Shown here one piece after another: positions 30,301-36,606 of a stretch of DNA of 64,000 bases (positions are counted from its first letter, which is position 1; every line of letters starts with the position of its first letter). The notes under the pieces are model-generated. The model searched no databases and was not told the origin of the DNA. It saw nothing but the letters and a program-made list of their open reading frames with translations. The position numbers and the translations under genes are program-made. This DNA comes from Lachnospiraceae bacterium (lineage in GTDB: Bacteria; Bacillota; Clostridia; Lachnospirales; Lachnospiraceae): positions 1-64,000 of the forward strand of contig JAFPWO010000001.1 in assembly GCA_017394885.1 (NCBI GenBank). Direction: 5' to 3'.

Positions 30301-31381
30301 CCTTGTAGGTAACACCGTTTTCCAGAAGGCCCAGATCTTTCAGATCCCATTCGACGTGGCCGTTCTTTAATTCCGCTGCAGGCGGAGCCGGATCATCGGT
30401 AGATTTCCACTCCGTATTGTTGCGGTAATACTTATACGAGCTTTCATCGACTACCAGAAGGTTGGCGACACCGGACGATGTGGCAACTTCACTGGTGGTA
30501 CCGTCGTCGATTTCCACACCGCCGAAACCGGCCTGGGAAATCTCGCCCATAATGGTATTGATGGCAGCATTTAACTCGTTCGTATCTGCTGCGGAATAAT
30601 AGTGATCTGCAGATTCACCCGCTTCTGTTGTCAAACTCTGCAGTCTCTGCGCACCGGCATTTCCGCCGTAAGCGAAGATGGTATACATGTGCATGCCGGC
30701 ATCCACCAGTGCTTTCGCCGCCGGTACCGCCGCGTTATAGCAGCGCTCAACGTTCGCATTGCCTTCCTGGCCATCGCCGTATACCCCAGGCTGATAATAG
30801 TCCCGTGTATATCCGTTTGGAGAAACACGGAATGTAGGCAGACCGTCTGAGACGAAGACCACATACGTGGGATCATCGTCGTTGAAATCTACTGTTCCCG
30901 CGGTAGTAAAGGCTGCCTCCCAGTTTGTGCCGCCATTCGCCGTCACACGGTTAACCGCACCGCTGAATGTATTGTAGTTGTTGGTGGGATTCTGCGTGAT
31001 CGTTGCAGTCGTGGAAAACGTGACCAGAGCCATTTCCACCTGGTCAGCATACTCCGACGTGTTCTTGGAGAGGAGCCCCTGTGCCAGTGTATTAATGGCC
31101 GTCTTTGCTCCTGACAGTCTGGTAGCAGGATCACCCATACTGCCGGATCTGTCCATGATCACAATGACATTGATCTTCGGCACGATGGTCTCCGATTCAC
31201 CGGTTACGGTCAGTTCAATCGTGTACGTGCCGTCCCCATTCGAAGTTACAGTCTTGGTGTGAGCCGGTTCATCCCCTGCGTCTGCCTTTGCCCGATTGAT
31301 CGGGGAAGCATGCACCAGAGACAGAACCATGCCCAACGTCAGTGTCAGTGCAAGGATCTTCTTGAAGCTGAACTTTTTCAT
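24332..31381 (-). CDS. Giant VWA and Cna-B/pilin-like repeat surface protein (2349 aa)
   Basis: A secreted adhesin-like protein. In order: a signal peptide (about 1-35); a von Willebrand A domain with MIDAS residues D77, S79 and S81 in DRSGSMG; Cna-B-like modules, the clearest being DVTVEKVWEDEDD; ten tandem domains of about 100 residues, each starting like VTKxV and ending FTNTR; two more Cna-B modules (EITVTKTWVDSNDQ, VTVTKVWNDD); a pilin isopeptide-like module near AEDDPPVLKELVGD; a last Cna-B module; then membrane segment and basic tail FRKKREDEE. Lys near each domain start, Glu in YTVEE and Asn in the final strand suit internal Lys-Asn isopeptide bonds. The tail lacks a clean LPxTG: only EPTGDPTNLLPW precedes the helix. 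Likely role: cell attachment. Confidence 0.9.
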   Translation of the reverse strand: MKKFSFKKILALTLTLGMVLSLVHASPINRAKADAGDEPAHTKTVTSNGDGTYTIELTVTGESETIVPKINVIVIMDRSGSMGDPATRLSGAKTAINTLAQGLLSKNTSEYADQVEMALVTFSTTATITQNPTNNYNTFSGAVNRVTANGGTNWEAAFTTAGTVDFNDDDPTYVVFVSDGLPTFRVSPNGYTRDYYQPGVYGDGQEGNANVERCYNAAVPAAKALVDAGMHMYTIFAYGGNAGAQRLQSLTTEAGESADHYYSAADTNELNAAINTIMGEISQAGFGGVEIDDGTTSEVATSSGVANLLVVDESSYKYYRNNTEWKSTDDPAPPAAELKNGHVEWDLKDLGLLENGVTYKVTFRVYPSEETLNLIADLKNGKQNYDDLDENIKKYLKKDGNSYTLLTNTTATLTYTDTRTDDGEQTVGYVNPDPVATEASQINIEKRWVGTYNNEEAKDLTMQVYRGDEKYADIPLTYDSATQTTKGSWYIPIGLMTVDKTAGTTEILIKGSDYVLREPENLSYHWELMADIVHPMLINNVLTMLIKVDDADKPSGMTGAYYSDGTDEYYDIDGTIYKAGDSGASAALTATNYRRSNLNLTKVVDGENAPEDAEFTFTLKMKTYPTFLDPNGESLWFSVYDPVNDENVDALVSGAEKEQGADGWTGYYYTPAGGGTVVVKMRAGWNLRFTNVLTGTEFDIEETDVPEGFHFVSVAVDPEDDDPAPEISGKNISGTIIQTNEGYTVTYTNEYPTKDVTVEKVWEDEDDNAGLRPTSIEVQLLQNGDAYGDPVVLSEDTKWKYTWEDLPVYSGEEVAEYSVKEIEVDGYEVEMGGSEDEGFVITNTLVTGKLSISKTVTSDLSEDKTREYEFTITTSDPSIKGDYKATIGTTEQTVSFDDEGKATVKLTNGQTILIEGLPAGVTYKVAEAKVDGMDTEAEGAEGTIPEGGTAEAKFTNTRRTGSLVVTKVVDSPAAEDADKEFSVTVTLGDNTISGTYGDMSFSSGVATFKIKAGEDNAVTATGLPVGVSYTVSEETPANFEEPKIEGETGSIPDSEEPAKATITNARTLGELKVTKEVVSTTTTDYTKDFTFTAEIDVVDGTYGDVTFSNGKATFTLKDGESVTISGLPVGLECKVTEAEAEGFATTPKAEQTATVSEDGEEITFTNTKSEGSLIVSKVVESDVAADKTAKYAIKITLDDTTINGTYGDATFTNGVATVELADSESATISGLPEGVGYTVSEETPENFEDPEIEGATGKIVKDMTAAATVTNTRKTGGLKVEKKVESDLAADKTVKFSFTVKLGEEITGTFGDVDFSKGEATFTLADGESVSITGLPIGVSYEVTEEENANFLTVSDPNPAKGDIAEESKTVTFTNTRKTGDLTVKKVVESKLAADSTAEFKFTVTLSEKLTGKYGNMEFTDGVATFTLKDGQSMSAEGLPTNITYEVEEEAVELMATTSEGEKGEITEETAEATFTNTRDTYDLKVKKVVDSPAESDSTKAYSVKITLSDTNISGTFGDITFTNGVAEFTLKGGETKTAEGLPATVEYTVEETSPGEEYTVTYEGESGTLEADAEVTITNTRKLGKVTVTKKVESTTATDHEKEFEFTITLGDTTVNGTFDGVEFKDGVATITLKDGESITITGLPLGVTYTVEETADEAFVTTTNGKEDGSITEDGEEAIFTNTRNEGGLVVAKTVVSDLDADNDAAYTIKVTLSDKTLSGTYGDASFTNGVATLKLKNGETANITGLPEGVTYTVEEEEPEGFEVSYEGETGKIEKDKTASATVTNTRETGSLTVSKTVDSPLDSDKELSFEFTITLSEKLNATYSDVVFTDGVATITLKDGESKTIEGIPTTVDYTVEEKEATGFDTTSEGEEGTITTEESEAAFTNTSIRTEITVTKTWVDSNDQDGKRPDSITVTLYADGEALRSEELNEENGWKFTFTGLPEYNDGEKIEYTVDENDVEYYTKSIDGLEITNTHTVEKVKVTVTKVWNDDGDEAGLRPDHITVQLLANGTAIGSAVELKEDNYWSVTWAYLDKYEDGVAIEYSVTEVEVPAYVSELASSKDADGNFTLTLNNTLVTPAEDDPPVLKELVGDKPEQDEEFTFQLKAISNTLGLSLAEMPMPEGESESMTVKAKAGEEIEFGILTFWLAGTYVYEISEVNDGIPNYSYDDTVYTVTYNVTQSGTEMQCERIVSVDGEEVEIAKFEFKNEYHIPPIEIEVTKVWKDEVDAEHTRPESITVKLLADGEDSGLTLTLSEDNEWKGSFTDLPVQKDGEEITYTVEEVEDIEFYESEVTGDVESGFVITNTCYYEPTGDPTNLLPWISSMVLSAAGAGFVGFRKKREDEE
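25700..28860 (-). repeat. Ten tandem ~310-bp repeats within the surface protein gene
   Basis: Ten diverged in-frame units, each ~100-105 codons, run head to tail. Shared signposts are the first strand (VTKxVxS), GTYGD or similar, FTNGVAT, the turn ITGLPxGVxYTVEE and the last strand FTNTR. Units 4 and 9 are most alike (both use TISGLPEGV/ITGLPEGV and KDxTAxATVTNTR), and the order suggests stepwise duplication. Boundaries are approximate. Confidence 0.85.
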
Positions 31382-31426
31382 CTCTTCACCTTTCCTTCTT
31401 TTTACTCAACCCTGTTTATTTACTTT

Positions 31427-31508
31427 ATTGCTCAATCGCCTTTCGGCGAATTGTTCTCTGTTTCCCAGAGGATGCAAAGCACGCCAAAGAAGTGCCTTCT
31501 TTAGCAAT
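31427..31508 (-). ncRNA. Structured 5' leader of the giant surface protein mRNA
   Basis: Reading the minus strand, ATTGCT (31508-31503) and AGCAAT (31432-31427) close a junction. It holds three perfect hairpins: AAAGAAG/CTTCTTT (31502-31486), CTCTG/CAGAG (31470-31456) and TCGCC-GAAA-GGCGA (31449-31436). The predicted transcription start falls at the first base of the closing stem, so the mRNA would begin with this four-way-junction fold. It does not match the c-di-GMP or other riboswitch cores I know. Confidence 0.5.
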
Positions 31509-31513
31509 TATTC

Positions 31514-31542
31514 ATTATCCCCTTTTTTCTGTGCCTTGTCAA
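31514..31542 (-). promoter_or_regulatory. Promoter for the giant surface protein
   Basis: TTGACA (31542-31537) and GATAAT (31519-31514), 17 nt apart on the minus strand, predict a start near 31508 and a 5' leader of about 127 nt. Confidence 0.75.
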
Positions 31543-31773
31543 TATACTTTTCAGGGAAAACGGGAGAAAATTTATACTTTTTTAATTTTTCCCGGCAGGT
31601 AACGCAAATAATCGCTGCTTTTCCTGCACAGCTTTTCCCTTGAGCATAACCATACCATATTATCGAAACTGTGTCAACACAGTCACTTAGTTTCAAAAAT
31701 GTATGGGGAGGATATAGAGACACTGTTATTTTCTTTTGTCGGTTATTGGTTTATGTAATAATTTGGCGAAAAA
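31543..31773. other. AT-rich intergenic region
   Basis: No gene is seen. It is much more AT-rich than its surroundings. A second minus-strand promoter candidate, TTGACA (31677-31672) with TATGGT (31654-31649) at 17 nt, could give a longer leader for the surface protein gene. Confidence 0.4.
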
Positions 31774-31805
31774 GCACCGCCTCCCCGGCAAAGGGGAGGC
31801 GGCGC
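31774..31805 (-). terminator. Terminator of the first dehydratase operon
   Basis: A 13-bp GC-rich stem (31805-31793 with 31786-31774, one G-T wobble) is followed on the minus strand by TTTTTCGCC. It lies 15 nt after the stop of the small membrane protein gene. Confidence 0.75.
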
Positions 31806-31819
31806 CTGTGAGCGTTCTG

Positions 31820-32032
31820 TCAGCTTTCCACCGGTTCTTTCGGCCCGTACGGCGTGCCGGTCAGGTCCGGACGCTCCATCTTGCTGAAGTGGGCGTCCAT
31901 ATTCGGCTCCACGAAATGATAGAGGAGCTTGCCGTCCAGATCAAAGTAGTATACGAGGAAGACGAGAAGATAGGCGATGCCGATCACCTTCAGGATCCAC
32001 CAGAGGACTTTGAATAAGCATTTTTTCTTCAT
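31820..32032 (-). CDS. Small single-pass membrane protein linked to dehydratase operon 1
   Basis: A 70-residue protein starting MKKKCLFKVLWW, with a basic N terminus, one membrane helix (about 9-27) and a short tail, ending operon 1. I chose the ATG at 32032 because the open frame upstream reads through a repeat; GGAG lies 13 nt before it, somewhat far. The helix end VFLVYYFDLDGKLL parallels VLFVVYFWNLDQKL in the 55-residue protein at 50844-51011 in dehydratase operon 2. This pairing in both operons suggests a shared membrane-linked role. No family is recognised. Confidence 0.65.
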   Translation of the reverse strand: MKKKCLFKVLWWILKVIGIAYLLVFLVYYFDLDGKLLYHFVEPNMDAHFSKMERPDLTGTPYGPKEPVES

Positions 32033-32070
32033 ATTATAATATATACTCCGTTGCAGTTTTATTTTTCCCT

Positions 32071-32196
32071 CCGCCGCAGGCGGCGCTTCAGCATTTTCCC
32101 CTCCACCGTCAACGAAAAAACTTCCCTTCTCGGTCGTTTTTTCGGACGGTGTCACAAAAATCGCCTCGCTTCATCCGCCGCAGGCGGCGCTTCAGC
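32071..32196. repeat. Pair of 22-nt GC-rich direct repeats
   Basis: An identical 22-nt sequence, beginning CCGCCGCAGGCGGC and ending TTCAGC, stands at 32071-32092 and 32175-32196, between the alpha gene and the small membrane protein gene. Each copy can fold (CCGCC-GCA-GGCGG). Nothing else is seen in this 169-nt gap. Confidence 0.7.
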
Positions 32197-32201
32197 GATT
32201 T

Positions 32202-33956
32202 TTACCAGGAATCACCATCTTCGAAGTCGACCAGGGTCGGGTCGAGGGGTTCTTCGTGCATGACCGTGGTCATGTAGTCGTTGATGATCTGGCGGATCTC
32301 GCGGCGGGAGACCGTCCGCTTATCCGGCAGCGCGTGCGGCACCCAGATCGCGTGGATGTTGCGCTTTCTGAACTCATCCTCGAACATGCCGTGGATGCCC
32401 TGCATGCCCTTGCACTGCAGCTGGTCGTACATCACGACGAAATCGCAGTGGAAGCGTTCCATGAATTCCCACAGGCGGAAGATGTGCTCGTAGCCGCCGA
32501 CAGCCATGGAGCGCATCGGCGCCAGCTCATTGAACATGGCCAGATCTTCCAGCGCGTGCTCATAGGTGTCAGTCCGCAGGAACTGGTCAAACATCAGCGA
32601 GTCCATGTTGATGATGCAGTTGAGGCCCCAGCAGTTGTAGGCCCAGGTGCACCAGTTGGAGTAGTAAAGCGGCGCGCAGCTCCAGGCAATCACACGGTGG
32701 CGCGTCTTCGGGAAGGTCACGATCTGGTTCTTCACGCACTTCTCCAGGATACGCTTCACCTTCTTGTCGATCTGATGCCAGATCGGCCGGTTGCCGTCCT
32801 GAGAATAATAGATGCGGTAGAGGGCCTGCGCGACGCCGTTGATCGGATAGTAATCCGTGTTCGCGGCCACGTCCCACTTTTCGTGCTCGAACTCGGTGAG
32901 CTTGTTGAAGTCTTCGGCCTGGCGCACGTATTCGTCCCAGTTCATCTTCTCGCCGGTCTGCTCTTCGATGAACTTCCAGCAGGCTTCGATCTCCTTCTGG
33001 CAGTGTTCCTGCACGAGCGGATCGTCAAAGCGCATCGGCTGCGGCATCGCGAACAGCGGGCGGTCGAGGAACCAGTCCTGAAGGATGGAGGTCGCGACCG
33101 ACCCGTCGCAGGCTTCGTTCGAAGTCACGACGACCGGGCTGTAATCCGGCACGTCGCTGGTCAGGAAGATGCCGGCCTCGGCCTGGCACATCGGGCAGGG
33201 GTCTGCCGGCAGGCCGATGGACTGGATCGCGTCGATATAATGCAGCACCGTGTGGTTGTTCACGTGGCAGGTGACGAAGTACGGGATCATCTGCAGGGCG
33301 ACGTCGTCCATGCGGTCGCGCCAGCCGTAGAAGATGCAGCCGGAGACGGTTTCATCGTGGGAGATCGTCTTCTTCCAGGTCTCGTTTTCCTTCCCGCCGT
33401 TTAAGCGCTTATCCGCCACGAACATGCGCATGAACTGGCGGATGGACTCGTTGACCATGCCGCGGTAGTGCCAGGCGGAAGCCCGCAGCGCTTCGCCGCG
33501 CATGCCTTCCAGGCCGCGGTCGAACCAGTGCATAACGGTGAGATACGTCTGTCCCATCCAGCGGTAGCGCCAGGTGCCCTTCGCGAAGGGGATCAGGCCG
33601 CCGTTCGCCATAATATCCATGACCATGTGCGCGTAGTTGTACAGCCAGATCATGTTGAAATAGTACATCGTATCTTTTACGCCGCGCCACTCGCGGTGTT
33701 TGTACAGGCCGGTCCCGCCCACATAGAGCGTGCCGAGCGCGCGTTCCTCGTGCGGCTTGCCGTAGATGAAATCGTTGGCCAGCTTCTTTGCGTTCAGATT
33801 CTTCATCTTCTGAACCGTATCCGCCGCCTTCTGCTTATAGTCGGTGGTCTTTGCCTTCTCGAAAGCCGCCTGCGCGCGCTCCTTCAGCTTCAGATCCTTC
33901 AGAACCGTTTTGGAAAAGAGGTTGATCTCCTTTCCGTCGCTTGTTTTGTAGATCAT
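32202..33956 (-). CDS. 2-hydroxyacyl-CoA dehydratase-type alpha subunit, operon 1
   Basis: A 584-residue member of the BcrC/HgdB-type iron-sulfur superfamily, which includes 2-hydroxyglutaryl-CoA dehydratase and benzoyl-CoA reductase subunits. The fold is suggested by CPMCQAEAGIF, NEACDGSVATSILQDW and DFVVMYDQLQCKGMQG. An N-terminal extension of about 100 residues makes it longer than classical HgdA. It overlaps the beta gene by ATGA. Its paralogue is at 48054-49838. Such enzymes need an ATP-driven activator, encoded at 50023 with the second operon. The substrate is unknown; assignment to dehydratase rather than another radical reductase is not certain. Confidence 0.8.
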   Translation of the reverse strand: MIYKTSDGKEINLFSKTVLKDLKLKERAQAAFEKAKTTDYKQKAADTVQKMKNLNAKKLANDFIYGKPHEERALGTLYVGGTGLYKHREWRGVKDTMYYFNMIWLYNYAHMVMDIMANGGLIPFAKGTWRYRWMGQTYLTVMHWFDRGLEGMRGEALRASAWHYRGMVNESIRQFMRMFVADKRLNGGKENETWKKTISHDETVSGCIFYGWRDRMDDVALQMIPYFVTCHVNNHTVLHYIDAIQSIGLPADPCPMCQAEAGIFLTSDVPDYSPVVVTSNEACDGSVATSILQDWFLDRPLFAMPQPMRFDDPLVQEHCQKEIEACWKFIEEQTGEKMNWDEYVRQAEDFNKLTEFEHEKWDVAANTDYYPINGVAQALYRIYYSQDGNRPIWHQIDKKVKRILEKCVKNQIVTFPKTRHRVIAWSCAPLYYSNWCTWAYNCWGLNCIINMDSLMFDQFLRTDTYEHALEDLAMFNELAPMRSMAVGGYEHIFRLWEFMERFHCDFVVMYDQLQCKGMQGIHGMFEDEFRKRNIHAIWVPHALPDKRTVSRREIRQIINDYMTTVMHEEPLDPTLVDFEDGDSW

Positions 33957-35155
33957 TGCTCTCCTCCCTCAGGCGTCTTTGCCAGCTTCTTGATCTCAAT
34001 GCTCTCGATAAAGGCCTGGAAGCGGGTCCGAAGCTGCCCGATCGCGTTGTTGACATATTCTTTTTCGATGGAGCAGACCGGGATGCCGTAATCCCGCTGC
34101 AGGATCAGCGTGTCGATCGTCCGCTCGTAGCTCCAGTATTCGCAGAACTTCATCTGCTCGATGATCACGCCGTCCGCCTTGTATTCTTTTACCAGATCCG
34201 CAAGGTACTGCTTGCGTTCGCGCATGGTCGTCTGTTCCATGAAGCGCGGGCACTGGCTGGTCTCCAGATAGTGGCGGGCGATCGCGTCAAGCGGCGTCTC
34301 GCCTTCTTGGATCACGATCTCTTCGCGGCCCGGCAGCGACCCGTAGCAGTGACGGTCGGCCACGACCAGCGCGCCGCAGCTTTCGATGAGGCCTGTGAAG
34401 TCCGGGTCGTCATCCTCGGAGCCTGCCAGCACCACCTTGCAGCGCCAGGTCGGGTTTTCATCCGGCTCGCGGGTCTTTAATTCCTCCGCGATGTCGCGCA
34501 GCTTATCGATGATCAGATACTTCGGGCAGGTCAGCGTCACCAGCTGGATGATCTGGAATTCGCGGCCCGTGATGGTCGGATTGTCAAGCTTGCGGTAGCT
34601 GCCGATCTCCCGGACCAGCCGGCAGACCTCATTGTGCTCTTCAATGGCTTTCTTCAGCGCTTCGTCCGAAATATCGATGCCGAAATGATCCCGCAGCGGC
34701 TCCAGAACGTGGCCCATCAGCTGGCGCTTATAATGCTCCACGGAGTTCGGCGTCTTCTTGAAGGGCACGTCCGTAAACTCGCAGAAGAAATCCGGGTTCT
34801 GGATGATGTCCATCATCTGCAGATGTTCCTGGAAACGGCAGGTCACGGTACAGGTCTCGGTCGCCATCTCGGCGTCCAGGAAATTGAATCCGCCCTCGAT
34901 CGCCCGCTCCAGAAGGCACCGGCCGAACATGCAGGTCCGGTTGGACATATAGTACGTCGCCATATCCGGCGAAGTGCTGCGCGGCGCGCGAAGCCGCACG
35001 GAAAAACAGCCGGGCAGATCCAGCAGGACCTCCGGCATAAAGTAACAGGTGTAGCCGAGGGCGCGCTTCCCCTCCGCTTTGGCCTGCCGCACCAGGTCGT
35101 TGTTGACTTCCTGGAGCAGCTCGTCAAATTCGATGATGTGTATCAGATCCCGCAC
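33953..35155 (-). CDS. 2-hydroxyacyl-CoA dehydratase-type beta subunit, operon 1 (GTG start)
   Basis: A 400-residue partner of the alpha subunit. Family features include GYTCYFMPEVLLDLPG, with the conserved cysteine before PE, TYYMSNRTCMFGRCLLERAIEGG and VVADRHCYGS near the middle, then IIEQMKFCEYWSYER. The cysteines probably hold a [4Fe-4S] cluster. The start is GTG at 35155 behind AAAAAGGAGG. It is first in the operon beta-alpha-small membrane protein. It resembles the beta protein at 46858 along its whole length, roughly half the residues by eye. The rubrerythrin gene is transcribed away from it. Confidence 0.82.
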   Translation of the reverse strand: MRDLIHIIEFDELLQEVNNDLVRQAKAEGKRALGYTCYFMPEVLLDLPGCFSVRLRAPRSTSPDMATYYMSNRTCMFGRCLLERAIEGGFNFLDAEMATETCTVTCRFQEHLQMMDIIQNPDFFCEFTDVPFKKTPNSVEHYKRQLMGHVLEPLRDHFGIDISDEALKKAIEEHNEVCRLVREIGSYRKLDNPTITGREFQIIQLVTLTCPKYLIIDKLRDIAEELKTREPDENPTWRCKVVLAGSEDDDPDFTGLIESCGALVVADRHCYGSLPGREEIVIQEGETPLDAIARHYLETSQCPRFMEQTTMRERKQYLADLVKEYKADGVIIEQMKFCEYWSYERTIDTLILQRDYGIPVCSIEKEYVNNAIGQLRTRFQAFIESIEIKKLAKTPEGGEQ

Positions 35156-35262
35156 GCGCGAACCTCCTTTTTATGTGCCGGCGGGGGCGTCCCCGGCGCC
35201 ACATTTTCACGTTCCTCCGGCGAAAGCGCATGAAAAATAAGGCATCCGCCGATATTTATTTG

Positions 35263-35291
35263 AGTTTATCACGCTTTTTCCCAAAACACAA
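35263..35291 (-). promoter_or_regulatory. Candidate promoter of dehydratase operon 1
   Basis: TTGTGT (35291-35286) and TAAACT (35268-35263) are 17 nt apart on the minus strand, about 110 nt before the beta gene start. Confidence 0.5.
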
Positions 35292-35359
35292 GAGAAAATC
35301 CGGGCCCGGGGGATGTAAAAACGAAGGTGCCGGCCGGCGGCCGGAGAGCGCTTTGGCCC

Positions 35360-35388
35360 TTGCATATGCCTCCGGGAAATGGTATACT
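35360..35388 (+). promoter_or_regulatory. Promoter for rubrerythrin
   Basis: TTGCAT (35360-35365) and TATACT (35383-35388) are 17 nt apart, about 32 nt before the rubrerythrin start. Confidence 0.65.
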
Positions 35389-35419
35389 TAATGAAAATAA
35401 TTCTTGTGAGGTGATCTGT

Positions 35420-35986
35420 ATGGCAAAATTTGTATGTCCTGTCTGCGGTTATGTTCACGAAGGCGATACCCCGCCTGAGTTCTGCCCCGTCTGCAAAGTC
35501 TCGGGTGAAAGATTCAAAAAAGTAGAAGAGGAAATGGGCTGGGCTGCCGAGCACGTGATCGGCGTCGGCAAGGAGATCCCGGACACCGTTCCCGCCGAAG
35601 ATAAAGCAGCGATCCTCGCCGGCCTGAAGTCGAATTTCGAAGGCGAATGCAGCGAAGTCGGCATGTATCTGGCCATGGCCCGCGCGGCGCACCGCGAAGG
35701 CTATCCGGAGATCGGCCTGTACTGGGAAAAAGCGGCCTGGGAAGAAGCCGAGCACGCCGCGAAGTTCTGCGAGATGCTGGGCGATTTGGTTTCCCCGTCC
35801 ACCAAAGAGAATCTGCGCGTCCGCGTAGACGCCGAAAACGGCGCGACCGCCGGCAAGACCGACCTGGCCAAGCTCTGCAAGAAATACAATCTGGATGCGC
35901 TGCATGACACGATCCATGAAATGGCGAGGGACGAAGCCAGACATGGGAAGGCTTTCAAGGGCCTGCTGGAGAGATACTTCAAATAA
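35420..35986 (+). CDS. Reverse rubrerythrin (rubredoxin domain first)
   Basis: A 188-residue peroxide-reducing protein of anaerobes. The rubredoxin module is N-terminal ([18 protein letters not shown]), followed by the diiron four-helix domain with [24 protein letters not shown] and DEARHGKAF carrying the Glu/His ligands. This order defines reverse rubrerythrin, which reduces H2O2 with electrons from NADH oxidoreductases. The ATG at 35420 follows GAGGTGA. Its divergent placement next to oxygen-sensitive dehydratase genes fits a protective role. A remnant of a second copy lies at 36265. Confidence 0.95.
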   Translation: MAKFVCPVCGYVHEGDTPPEFCPVCKVSGERFKKVEEEMGWAAEHVIGVGKEIPDTVPAEDKAAILAGLKSNFEGECSEVGMYLAMARAAHREGYPEIGLYWEKAAWEEAEHAAKFCEMLGDLVSPSTKENLRVRVDAENGATAGKTDLAKLCKKYNLDALHDTIHEMARDEARHGKAFKGLLERYFK

Positions 35987-36005
35987 GGCAGCCGGGAGGC
36001 AACGG

Positions 36006-36248
36006 ATGGCACTGTTTTCCTCAAAAAAACTGCCTGCGGTTTGCCCGAAATGCGGGAAAGCGGATGGCTGGCGCATGCTGACTTCTGAAGCGCCTCAGGA
36101 TTACGTGAACACCGCGTCAGCGGTGAACCCGTTTGCGTCCGCACCGATCCGCAATACCTTTGGGCAGAACCTGGCGGGCACCATGGGCAGAAAGAGCCAA
36201 AAGATCCGCTATCACTGCGATAATTGCGGCTACGAGAAGACGTATTGA
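36006..36248 (+). CDS. Small zinc-ribbon protein
   Basis: An 80-residue protein with CPKC near the N terminus and CDNC near the C terminus, spaced by about 57 residues and likely holding one zinc ion. The ATG at 36006 has a GGGAGG site 19 nt after the rubrerythrin stop, so the two are probably cotranscribed. The function is unknown. Confidence 0.75.
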   Translation: MALFSSKKLPAVCPKCGKADGWRMLTSEAPQDYVNTASAVNPFASAPIRNTFGQNLAGTMGRKSQKIRYHCDNCGYEKTY

Positions 36249-36264
36249 CGTTTTGCGGCGATAC

Positions 36265-36315
36265 CGACACGGCAAAGCCTTCAAGGGGTTATTGGAGAGA
36301 TACTTCAAATAAGGC
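36265..36315 (+). pseudogene. Remnant of a second rubrerythrin gene (last 15 codons)
   Basis: The 16 codons at 36265-36312 encode [15 protein letters not shown] plus stop, identical in protein to the end of the rubrerythrin at 35420-35986. Eight of 15 codons differ, all silently, and the following bases (GGCA) also match. No start or upstream part remains. Confidence 0.8.
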
Positions 36316-36344
36316 AAAAACCGCGTAATTTCAACGTTTTTGAG

Positions 36345-36375
36345 GGAGTGAGGGAGACCTCGCTCCTTCTTTTTT
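36345..36375 (+). terminator. Terminator of the rubrerythrin transcript
   Basis: A 9-bp stem GGAGTGAGG/CCTCGCTCC with a GAGA tetraloop (36345-36366) is followed by TTCTTTTTT. Confidence 0.85.
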
Positions 36376-36386
36376 CATCTTTAGGG

Positions 36387-36448
36387 GTACAAATTAGTGT
36401 ACAATCCTCCTTTTGCCCTCCTGCTTGTCATGTACAAAGTGTACAATC
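36387..36448. repeat. GTACAA repeats, possible operator
   Basis: GTACAA occurs four times (36387, 36399, 36432, 36441). The 11-mer AGTGTACAATC is repeated exactly at 36396-36406 and 36438-36448, 42 nt apart, about four helical turns. They lie between the rubrerythrin terminator and the promoter of the leucine-rich-repeat protein gene. Confidence 0.45.
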
Positions 36449-36542
36449 GAAAGTGCACACCTTTAAGGGCAATATATAATTCCTACTGCGAAACACCTGT
36501 GAATGTCAGGGAACAAGCCCTCCTTCCCGGCGGAAAAGGGAG

Positions 36543-36571
36543 TTGACTTTTTCAGGTTTCAGTACTATTTT
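36543..36571 (+). promoter_or_regulatory. Promoter for the leucine-rich-repeat surface protein
   Basis: TTGACT (36543-36548) and TATTTT (36566-36571) are 17 nt apart, about 35 nt before the start codon. Confidence 0.6.
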
Positions 36572-36606
36572 ACCAGTGGAATGTGGAACAACGAAAGGGA
36601 TACATG

